The notes under the pieces were generated by a model. The model was not told the origin of the DNA. It did not search any database and was given only the letters and a program-made list of their open reading frames with translations. This document shows positions 1 through 4,703 of a stretch of DNA of 5,451 bases, piece after piece; position 1 is the first letter of the stretch, and each line of letters opens with the position of its first letter. The stretch is from Tannerella sp. (GTDB taxonomy: Bacteria; Bacteroidota; Bacteroidia; Bacteroidales; Tannerellaceae), in the NCBI GenBank assembly GCA_031263835.1, contig JAISEZ010000274.1, positions 1 through 5,451 on the forward strand, in the 5' to 3' direction. A program made the translations under genes and the position numbers.

Positions 1-52
1 CCCCCACAATCACCAACGCTATCCGCGTCATCTTTTTTTCCTGCGTATCCAT
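1..52 (-). CDS. 5' end of an unidentified gene, cut by the window edge
   Basis: An ATG at 52 opens a leftward frame whose visible residues are MDTQEKKMTRIALVIVG, still open at the window edge. A charged N-terminus followed by a hydrophobic run (IALVIVG) is what the start of a signal peptide or first membrane helix looks like, but 17 codons cannot identify a family. The start is supported by a promoter-like box TACCTTTG at 85-92, which leaves a leader of roughly 25-30 nt, typical for Bacteroidales. A second ATG at 31 (residue 8) would also keep the hydrophobic run. The gene lies downstream of the DUF4350 gene on the same strand, but its own promoter and the hairpin between them suggest a separate transcription unit. 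It does not resemble the acidic, soluble N-terminus usual for a MoxR ATPase, the neighbour often expected here. Confidence 0.6.
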   Translation of the reverse strand, partial: MDTQEKKMTRIALVIVG

Positions 53-84
53 CACTTGTCTCAGATAAATATCGAATTTGACAG

Positions 85-92
85 CAAAGGTA
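85..92 (-). promoter_or_regulatory. Bacteroides-type -7 promoter box (TACCTTTG)
   Basis: On the - strand this reads TACCTTTG, a perfect match to the TAnnTTTG -7 box recognised by the primary sigma factor of Bacteroides. It lies 32 bp before the ATG at 52, so transcription would start near 77-80. No TTTG -33 box is seen at the usual 19-21 bp upstream spacing; that position falls in the neighbouring repeat hairpin, whose arm begins at 113. Confidence 0.6.
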
Positions 93-112
93 ATCCAAAA
101 AATCGAATAGTA

Positions 113-234
113 GTGATGAATTAGTAGTGGTTAGTGATGAGTGATTAGTGGTGAGTGATTAGTGATTAATGCATCATCTCCGCATTAACCGCTAATCACT
201 CATCACTAATCACTCATCACTACTAATTCATCAT
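113..234. repeat. Long imperfect inverted repeat built of 7-bp units
   Basis: The left arm (113-172, 60 nt) and the right arm (182-234, 53 nt) are inverted copies around a 9-nt centre (173-181). Aligned by eye, they differ by one 7-nt gap and a few substitutions. Both arms are tandem heptamers: on the + strand 131-172 reads TTAGTGA, TGAGTGA, TTAGTGG, TGAGTGA, TTAGTGA, TTAATGC. The right arm holds the same series on the - strand, and its outer 12 bases lie inside the 3' end of the DUF4350 gene (last codons and TAG stop). RNA from either strand could fold into a stem of about 50 bp. No T-run follows, so it is not a classical intrinsic terminator, but it could stabilise or end the upstream mRNA. 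A related array lies at 3626-3660. Confidence 0.85.
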
Positions 235-1731
235 TCTTTTCCATTCGTTCATTTGGTCGATATGGCGCATCATGTCCTCTTCGCACACCGGTGTCTGTTC
301 ACGCAGACGGTATTTCAGTTCCCTGAAAGCCGGCCAGGTCTGTTGGGCGTCCTGTCCCGTCTTCTCCGCCAGCCGCGCATTGATTTCTCTGTCCGGTTCG
401 CCGGACTGCAGGTCGAAGCCGCTCAGCTGCTTCACTTCGTTGCAGAAGTACAGGTATTTCCTGCAGAGCAGGTCTTTGTAGTCTTTCCGCTGGTAATACA
501 GGTTGCCAATCAGCCGCGTGAAGCGGAGCGTTTCGTTGGCCGGGGGACGGACCACGGGAATGACCCACTGCCGCCGCCGGGCTGTGAAAATCATGCACAG
601 GAGCAGCGTGACCAGCGACAGGTACAAAGCCCATCGCAGCGGCGGCCGGCTCAGCAGGTAGCGCAGCGGGCTTTCCGACCGGGCGCTGTTGATGCCGTAT
701 GCCTCCGTCCGTATCACCGGATAGTCTTTCAGGTACGACAGCAGCCGGAAGGCATACGAGGCATTGTCGCCGTCCAGCAGACCGTAGTTCGTGAACATCA
801 GCGGCGTGGCGACCAGAAACAGTTCGCCCTCGCCGACGAAGAGGTGCTGCACAACCGCACCGCCCTCTCTGTTGCGCACCAGTACCCGGGACGAATCGCA
901 GCGCAGGCGCGAGCAGGAAATCGAATCCTCCGCCGTCTCCCAGTGATAGCGTTGAAGCCCTTCCTGCAGGATGTTCGGGTGCATGTGCGGATAGACGGCA
1001 TACACCCTTTCCGGATGCAGCGAGTCGACGCCCAGAAAAAGACTGTCGCGCCGGAAGCCTTCCCTTGCATACTGCTCCATGGCCCACACCCGGGGGCGCG
1101 TGTAGTCCGTTTCCGAGAAGCAAAACAGGTTGCACAGGGCGTCCGGAAAGAATCCGAGACACAGCATCACCCGGTTGCCCTGCTTCAGCAGCGTTCGCAG
1201 CGCCTTTACGTCCACGTTCGAAAAACCGGCGTGATGCTCCGTCACCAGAATGGAACGCCGCTGCTCCGGCGGAAGCGGCTCGACCGCCGGCTCTTCCTCC
1301 TGCCGTGCCGAATCTTCCCATAGATAGTCGGCATCCGTTATCTCTTCTTCCTCTTCCTCCTCTTCCCAACTCGGGGAGCTGTCCTCCGGGGCATCCTCCG
1401 TCCATGACGGTCCGTCGTATTCCGTTTCGGGGAACAACTCTTCCAGGTCCGAAAAACTGTCCTCCGGAGCGTCTTCCAGCAGCCATGTCGGGTCTTCTTC
1501 GTATTCCGTTTCCCGGAGCAACTGGTAGAACGTCAGGTTGACGACCTGATACCCTTCGATGGAGGATGAAAGCACGTCGTCGAAGACGTAGCTGCCGAAC
1601 GGCTGTTTGTCGTACTTGCTGTAGGTCGGCCGCCAGACAAACTCCTTCGGCGTACGGTACTGATAGAGGAATACCAGCAGCAGAGCGGCAGCCAGCAGCA
1701 GGAAATAAAGCCTGTTACCCGTCAGTTTCAC
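223..1731 (-). CDS. DUF4350 family membrane protein with acidic insert
   Basis: This 502-residue protein resembles the DUF4350 proteins of Bacteroidales, whose function is not established. An N-terminal membrane anchor (about residues 8-25, LYFLLLAAALLLVFLY) is followed by the family segment KYDKQPFGSYVFDDVLSSS (40-58). The core resumes at about 158 (RRSILVTEHH) and includes ELFLVATPLMFTNYGLLDGD (303-322). A second helix spans about 366-383 and ends in TARRRQW. A soluble tail of about 120 residues follows, so the central domain is probably periplasmic and the tail cytoplasmic. Residues about 74-155 are an acidic, repetitive insert that homologues, as I remember them, lack; they run nearer 400 residues. 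The start is GTG at 1731, behind the unusually strong site AAAGGAGG (1737-1744), and the gene overlaps the DUF4129 gene by 17 bp, implying coupled translation. The TAG stop is followed by a second TAG and lies inside the repeat hairpin. The family call is from motif memory, not a search. Confidence 0.85.
   Translation of the reverse strand: MKLTGNRLYFLLLAAALLLVFLYQYRTPKEFVWRPTYSKYDKQPFGSYVFDDVLSSSIEGYQVVNLTFYQLLRETEYEEDPTWLLEDAPEDSFSDLEELFPETEYDGPSWTEDAPEDSSPSWEEEEEEEEITDADYLWEDSARQEEEPAVEPLPPEQRRSILVTEHHAGFSNVDVKALRTLLKQGNRVMLCLGFFPDALCNLFCFSETDYTRPRVWAMEQYAREGFRRDSLFLGVDSLHPERVYAVYPHMHPNILQEGLQRYHWETAEDSISCSRLRCDSSRVLVRNREGGAVVQHLFVGEGELFLVATPLMFTNYGLLDGDNASYAFRLLSYLKDYPVIRTEAYGINSARSESPLRYLLSRPPLRWALYLSLVTLLLCMIFTARRRQWVIPVVRPPANETLRFTRLIGNLYYQRKDYKDLLCRKYLYFCNEVKQLSGFDLQSGEPDREINARLAEKTGQDAQQTWPAFRELKYRLREQTPVCEEDMMRHIDQMNEWKRMMN
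1378..1512 (-). repeat. Duplicated acidic segment within the DUF4350 gene
   Basis: Codons 74-118 hold two imperfect copies of one motif: ETEYEEDPTWLLEDAPEDS (residues 74-92) and ETEYDGPSWTEDAPEDS (102-118). The likeness is visible in DNA too, with TATTCCGTTTC in both copies and CTGTCCTCCGG recurring 78 bp apart on the + strand. The second copy is followed by eight consecutive glutamates (residues 123-130, about 1342-1365). This points to a recent internal duplication that lengthened a linker, rather than an inserted domain. Confidence 0.8.
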
Positions 1732-2350
1732 TGCAGCCTCCTTTCCCGAGTTCGTCCTGCAGGCGGCGCATGGAGTCGAACAGCTCGCGCGTCGCCCTGA
1801 AGTTGCCGTAGCGCACCTGCAGGAAACGGTTGGTGAAATCGCGGAACGTCGCCTTCAAGCCGGCCGGCTTCAGTTCGCGGGTATATTCCGTCGGCGTTTT
1901 GTAGATTTGCCAGTCAATCCACTGCCTGTCGGCCGCCAGGCGCAGGGTCTGGAGGTAGAGCATCCGGACGGCCAGCCGGAAGTTGTCCGCCGCCAGCGCC
2001 GCCGCCAGTTCCTTTTCAAAGTCGATGCGGTAGATGTTTTCTTCCTCCACCTCGCAGGGCAGGGGCTTTCTTTTCTCTCTGAGGAACAGTTCCGGACGCT
2101 TTTTATAGATAAAGAAGAGAATCAGCCCCACGGCCAGCACGAAAAAGCCGACCAGCAGCCATACGGTCACGCTTTCCGCCGTCTCGCTGCCGAAGATGGC
2201 GTTCAGGCAGCGCGAGAGCCAGCGCCGGAGGATGTCCAGCAGACCGGATTCGGGCGCGCTCAACTGACTGTTGTAGTCAAAGCGTCCGTCGGCCTGCCGG
2301 GCGGCGATTTTGGCCGCGTCGTAAACAAGGGTGTCTGCCGGATGCGTCAC
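1715..2350 (-). CDS. DUF4129 domain membrane protein
   Basis: This 211-residue protein has one clear membrane helix (about residues 61-82, VTVWLLVGFFVLAVGLILFF) and a C-terminal DUF4129 domain (about 108-200). The domain shows the family hallmarks AVRMLYLQTLRL (127-138), IDWQIYKTPTEYTREL (145-160) and a final RFLQVRYGNF (175-184). The N-terminal part (PADTLVYDAAKIAARQADGRFDY) matches the short extracytoplasmic stretch I recall in Bacteroides homologues, which supports the GTG start at 2350. No cleavable signal peptide is seen. The start lies 2 bp after the previous gene's stop, with no Shine-Dalgarno, so its translation probably depends on ribosomes finishing the upstream frame. Its 3' end overlaps the DUF4350 gene. 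DUF4129 proteins have no proven biochemical role; they recur with MoxR ATPase and DUF58 genes. Confidence 0.85.
   Translation of the reverse strand: MTHPADTLVYDAAKIAARQADGRFDYNSQLSAPESGLLDILRRWLSRCLNAIFGSETAESVTVWLLVGFFVLAVGLILFFIYKKRPELFLREKRKPLPCEVEEENIYRIDFEKELAAALAADNFRLAVRMLYLQTLRLAADRQWIDWQIYKTPTEYTRELKPAGLKATFRDFTNRFLQVRYGNFRATRELFDSMRRLQDELGKGGCSETDG
1737..1744 (-). promoter_or_regulatory. Strong Shine-Dalgarno for the DUF4350 GTG start
   Basis: The - strand reads AAAGGAGG, then five bases (CTGCA), then GTG at 1731. This near-ideal site decides the start of the DUF4350 frame, which otherwise has a non-ATG codon. It lies within the last codons of the DUF4129 gene (Lys-Gly-Gly region). 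Strong Shine-Dalgarno sites are uncommon in Bacteroidales, and no other gene here has one this strong. Confidence 0.7.
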
Positions 2351-2352
2351 GG

Positions 2353-3294
2353 TTACAGGCGGTCAAAGTTTACAATATCCGTCTGCATCGTGACGCCTTC
2401 CCGCTTCTCGCGCAGGTGGAAATACTGAAAGGCCATGCCCCCCGTGGAGACAATGAGGCCGAGATACGTCCCGTAGGCCATGATGACGCCCAGTATATAG
2501 GTAAGAAACCGGTACCATACGGAGGATTCGATGCCCGCGTCGGGCGAGGCAATCGAGAAGACGGAGCCGATGATTGTGACAAGCGTCCACGGCGCGCCCG
2601 TCACGCCGCCGAGAATGTTGGCCAGCAGCCCGAAGACCAGCGAGACAAGGAATATCTCGCCCCATGCGGAGAAGCCGTACTTCATCGACTTGCGCAGGGC
2701 GGCGCCGAAGGGCAGGTCTTCGAAGAGGTAAAGCGGCGTAAAGAGGGCAAACGGTACCGCGACGGCCACCAACCCGACAATCAGCAGGAAAATCGTCCCT
2801 ACCAGCGTCCAGAGCGAAAACCACGCCAGCAGCGCGACGACTATCGCTGCCGCAATGACCACGCCGAAGGAGAACAGCATAATCTGCAACGCCTTGGTGC
2901 AGTTCGTCATGAACAGCGGCTTGAGTTCGGCAAAGGCAAGCCCCTGCAGTCGCCTGTCGCGCCGTTCATAGGTTTGCAGCAGGCTGCACACGAGCGCCGA
3001 AATGAGAATGGAGCCGAGCAGGGTGCACACAATCAGGACGCCGTAATAGCCGGCGACAGAGGTGAAGTCTGCCGCAGCGCTGCCGGATGCGCCGCCGAGC
3101 GCGCTCATGTACACCCGCATGAAGGAGTCCATGAAAAAGGACTGCAGCAGGCAGAGCGGCAATATGACATAGAGGGAAAACTTCAGCAGCGGTTTCAGGT
3201 TTTCGCGCAGGAAGTCGAACGTGACGTTCATCTTTTCGCTAAACGTCCGTACCCTGTAAAACTGAATTTTGGGTTTCGGAGGAGAAATACTCAT
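2353..3294 (-). CDS. Conserved polytopic membrane protein of unknown function
   Basis: This is a 313-residue protein with about six to seven hydrophobic segments, at roughly 36-55, 84-107, 134-160, 162-190, 212-250 and 262-285. I recognise its ends from Bacteroidales hypothetical proteins of similar length and position. Near the start is FYRVRTFSEKMNVTFDFLRENLKPL (an N-terminal amphipathic segment, residues 12-36), and the tail contains AFQYFHLREKREGV and NFDRL. The start at 3294 is preferred over Met22 because the FYRVR segment appears conserved. No catalytic motif is visible. It sits between the SpoIIM-like and DUF4129 genes, so it is probably a membrane subunit of the same system. It is separated from the SpoIIM-like gene by 348 bp of repeats, no TAnnTTTG box is seen on this strand in that gap, and the leader (AATAAAAGTACAAATC) is A-rich without a Shine-Dalgarno. 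Confidence 0.8.
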   Translation of the reverse strand: MSISPPKPKIQFYRVRTFSEKMNVTFDFLRENLKPLLKFSLYVILPLCLLQSFFMDSFMRVYMSALGGASGSAAADFTSVAGYYGVLIVCTLLGSILISALVCSLLQTYERRDRRLQGLAFAELKPLFMTNCTKALQIMLFSFGVVIAAAIVVALLAWFSLWTLVGTIFLLIVGLVAVAVPFALFTPLYLFEDLPFGAALRKSMKYGFSAWGEIFLVSLVFGLLANILGGVTGAPWTLVTIIGSVFSIASPDAGIESSVWYRFLTYILGVIMAYGTYLGLIVSTGGMAFQYFHLREKREGVTMQTDIVNFDRL

Positions 3295-3349
3295 GATTTG
3301 TACTTTTATTGTTATTGATTATTTGAGAGACTGTTATTCTACTAACTGC

Positions 3350-3357
3350 TATATTTG
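3350..3357 (+). promoter_or_regulatory. Possible orphan -7 box TATATTTG on the + strand
   Basis: TATATTTG matches the Bacteroides TAnnTTTG box perfectly, and a TTTG lies at 3322-3325. The gap of 24 bp is longer than the usual 19-21. No convincing gene follows on the + strand, so the box would read into the composite repeat at 3406-3597 and antisense to the 3' end of the SpoIIM-like gene. It may be chance, given the AT-rich surroundings. Confidence 0.25.
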
Positions 3358-3390
3358 CATGTGGCATGGTTTTGTGCATGGACATCATAC

Positions 3391-3411
3391 GAATTATGAA
3401 TTATAAATTAT
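3391..3411. repeat. Three tandem AT-rich heptamers (GAATTAT)
   Basis: The + strand reads GAATTAT, GAATTAT, AAATTAT. The last unit runs into the left arm of the 25-bp inverted repeat. Its period of 7 matches that of the TTAGTGA arrays, but the unit sequence is different. Confidence 0.7.
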
Positions 3412-3597
3412 CAACACGGAGACACGGAGACCTCTCCCCCGGCCCCTCCCCACAAGGGAGGGGAGAGTGCAGCGGTGGAACGAAGTTCCTTCTCTGTGGC
3501 CTCCGGGTAATCTCTTTCTCTGCACAGAGAACACAGAGAAAATACGGCGTTCCGCCGTGCACTTCTCCGTGTTCTCCGTGTCTCCGTGTTGATAATT
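3406..3597. repeat. 192-bp composite intergenic repeat with 25-bp inverted ends
   Basis: Positions 3406-3430 and 3573-3597 are perfect 25-bp inverted copies. The left end contains two tandem CACGGAGA octamers (3415-3430); the right side has three TCTCCGTG copies (3564-3571, 3573-3580, 3581-3588). Three smaller hairpins lie inside: CCCCTCCC/GGGAGGGG (3443-3463), TTCTCTG-CA-CAGAGAA (3516-3531) and ACGGCG-TTC-CGCCGT (3544-3558). The structure is like a miniature inverted-repeat element or a large folded RNA. Similar CACGGAGA and CACAGAG repeats occur between genes in many bacteria, from memory. There is no transposase and no clear target-site duplication. It lies in the 348-bp gap (3295-3642) between the SpoIIM-like gene and the next membrane protein gene, and no credible protein-coding gene is present in that gap. 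Confidence 0.8.
3443..3463. repeat. GC-rich hairpin inside the composite element
   Basis: CCCCTCCC (3443-3450) and GGGAGGGG (3456-3463) pair perfectly around a 5-nt loop, CACAA. The stem can be extended imperfectly by the flanking CTCTCCCC and GGGGAGAG-like sequence. It is the most stable of the inner hairpins. No T-run follows on either strand, so a terminator is not supported. Confidence 0.7.
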
Positions 3598-3625
3598 GAT
3601 TCTTTATATCCATACACACTACTGT

Positions 3626-3660
3626 CTACTAACCACTAACCACTAATCACTAATCACTAT
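3626..3660 (-). repeat. Five-unit heptamer array spanning the spoIIM-like stop codon
   Basis: On the - strand five 7-bp units run in order: ATAGTGA, TTAGTGA, TTAGTGG, TTAGTGG, TTAGTAG. The unit is the one that builds the hairpin at 113-234, over 3 kb away. Here only one orientation is present, so no hairpin forms from the array alone. The first two and a half units are read as the last codons of the SpoIIM-like protein, and the third unit supplies its TAG stop. Confidence 0.8.
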
Positions 3661-4608
3661 TTCCTTCCCCTGCTGTCCGGGCAAATAAACATAGTAGTAT
3701 ATGACAAACGCGAGAGAGAGGAGGATAAAGGCGCCGCGAATGGCGTCGGGCACTTCGGTATGGCGCGTGAGGAAGCTCTCGATAAAGGCGGCAATGAGGA
3801 AGACGGGTGTCGTCCCGACCGCGATTTTCAGTCCCCGCACCGCACCCTGCCGGAAGGCGTAGCCGCGCGGATACGTCCCCGGGAAAAGCCATCCGTTGCC
3901 GAGCGCAAACCCGGCGGCCCCGGCTATCACGACCGCCGAAATCTCCAGCGTGCCGTGCAGCCAGATGGCCAGCAGCGATTCCATTCCGATGTGCTGCTGT
4001 ATGCAAAACGTCTGAAACGTTCCAATCATCACGCCGTTGTAAAACAGCATCGCACCCGTGCCGAATCCGCTCATCAGCCCGAAGAGGAAGATGATGAACG
4101 ACACGCGCACGTTGTTTATCAGGATGTAGAAAAACATCGGCACGGGCGACATGTGCTTGTAGACCGCCATCGGGTCGCCCCGCTCGATGTTGTCGAGCGT
4201 CATGTCGATATAGCCGTTTCCCATGATGAGGCGGGGAAACAGGTCGTCGTTCAGCGTGGAGAGGCAGCCGATGGCCACGCTGAACGCGAACACCAGAAAG
4301 GAATAGCGCAGTTCCCTGCGCGAGGCGTACATGACGCGCGGCACTTCGCTCTTCCAGAACGAGAGCAGCCGCGAGCCGGATTCCTTCCTGTTCCGGTAGA
4401 GAATGTGATGGAGCGCGGAGGCGAGGTTGTTCAGGTAAACGGTGATGCGGGAATGCGGGTAATGGCTGCGCGAGAACGAAAGGTCGGCCGCGATTTCCAC
4501 ATACGCATCCGCCAGGCGTTCCGGATGTTCCTCCGACGCCCTGTCCACCACCGATTCGAGCCTTTTCCACTTCTCGATGTGCTGACGTATGAACGATATT
4601 TCCTTCAT
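3643..4608 (-). CDS. SpoIIM-like (stage II sporulation protein M family) membrane protein
   Basis: This 321-residue protein is of the SpoIIM/DUF95 type. The family is named for a Bacillus engulfment protein but is widespread in non-spore-formers, so no sporulation role is implied. The first 100 residues are cytosolic and helical (MKEISFIRQHIEKWKRLESV). About six membrane segments follow, at 103-119, 157-180, 181-200, 211-237, 263-280 and 291-309. Family motifs are NNVRVSF (165-171), GFGTGAMLFYNGVMIGTF (181-198) and WLHGTLEISAVVIAGAAG (216-233), which includes the conserved His-Gly-x-x-Glu. The start at 4608 is chosen over an in-frame ATG at 4659: it follows CAGGA (4616-4620) by 7 bp, matches where family members begin, and the upstream ATG would precede the promoter box. 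The C-terminal EIVISD is encoded by repeat DNA. It is divergent from the RDD gene and probably heads the leftward cluster. Confidence 0.9.
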   Translation of the reverse strand: MKEISFIRQHIEKWKRLESVVDRASEEHPERLADAYVEIAADLSFSRSHYPHSRITVYLNNLASALHHILYRNRKESGSRLLSFWKSEVPRVMYASRRELRYSFLVFAFSVAIGCLSTLNDDLFPRLIMGNGYIDMTLDNIERGDPMAVYKHMSPVPMFFYILINNVRVSFIIFLFGLMSGFGTGAMLFYNGVMIGTFQTFCIQQHIGMESLLAIWLHGTLEISAVVIAGAAGFALGNGWLFPGTYPRGYAFRQGAVRGLKIAVGTTPVFLIAAFIESFLTRHTEVPDAIRGAFILLSLAFVIYYYVYLPGQQGKEIVISD

Positions 4609-4621
4609 TGTTGAATCCTGC

Positions 4622-4635
4622 GGGGGACGTCCCCC
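4622..4635. promoter_or_regulatory. Perfect 14-bp palindrome in the spoIIM-like leader
   Basis: GGGGGACGTCCCCC is identical on both strands. It falls between the - strand -7 box (4646-4653) and the CAGGA ribosome site (4616-4620) of the SpoIIM-like gene. In that mRNA it would form a five-G:C stem with an ACGT loop near the 5' end, one base upstream of the Shine-Dalgarno. As DNA it could be a dimer-binding operator. Neither role is shown. Confidence 0.6.
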
Positions 4636-4641
4636 AAATCG

Positions 4642-4674
4642 TTCGCAAAAATACGGCATTTATTCCTATATTTG
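4642..4674 (+). promoter_or_regulatory. Bacteroides-type promoter for the RDD gene
   Basis: The -7 box TATATTTG (4667-4674) fits TAnnTTTG exactly and is followed by GCACCCC, a frequent initiation context in Bacteroidales. TTCG at 4642-4645 is one mismatch from the -33 box TTTG, at 21-bp spacing. The start site would be near 4680, giving a leader of about 23 nt, A-rich (AATAAAAAACAACAAAG) and without a Shine-Dalgarno. Confidence 0.7.
4646..4653 (-). promoter_or_regulatory. -7 promoter box (TATTTTTG) for the spoIIM-like gene
   Basis: The - strand reads TATTTTTG, a perfect TAnnTTTG match, with the ATG at 4608 lying 37 bp downstream. Transcription would begin near 4640. At the -33 position only a weak match (GGTG) is seen. 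The box overlaps the -33 area of the + strand promoter. Confidence 0.5.
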
Positions 4675-4703
4675 CACCCCGAACCGAATAAAAAACAACA
4701 AAG

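Noticed and set aside
113..234. CRISPR-like array
   Set aside because: Units are 7 bp with no unique spacers and no cas genes nearby; this is a simple tandem repeat.
113..234. Classical intrinsic terminator after the DUF4350 gene
   Set aside because: The stem is AT-rich and far too long, and no T-run follows it on the - strand; termination remains possible but is not supported by the usual signature.
253..1323. Long + strand open frame (356 codons) opposite the DUF4350 gene
   Set aside because: It is antisense to a gene with recognisable family motifs, its product is rich in Arg, Gln, His and Pro without domains, and GC-rich codon bias on the other strand readily opens such frames. Frames at 2416-3318 and 3760-4614 are the same kind of shadow.
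3406..3597. Insertion sequence
   Set aside because: The ends are inverted repeats, but the interior cannot encode a transposase and no target-site duplication is visible beside 3406 and 3597.
3366..3619. Short overlapping frames on both strands through the 192-bp element
   Set aside because: Both translate the same inverted repeat (each contains LSTRRHG), plus runs rich in Pro, Gly, Cys and Ser, so they reflect repeat DNA rather than protein selection.
3643..4608. Sign of a spore-forming organism
   Set aside because: The SpoIIM fold is common in non-spore-formers, and the promoters and neighbours are of Bacteroidales type.
4609..4659. Upstream ATG at 4659 as the start of the SpoIIM-like gene
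   Set aside because: It would add 17 residues read from the palindrome and the promoter box; the ATG at 4608 has a Shine-Dalgarno and a normal family N-terminus.
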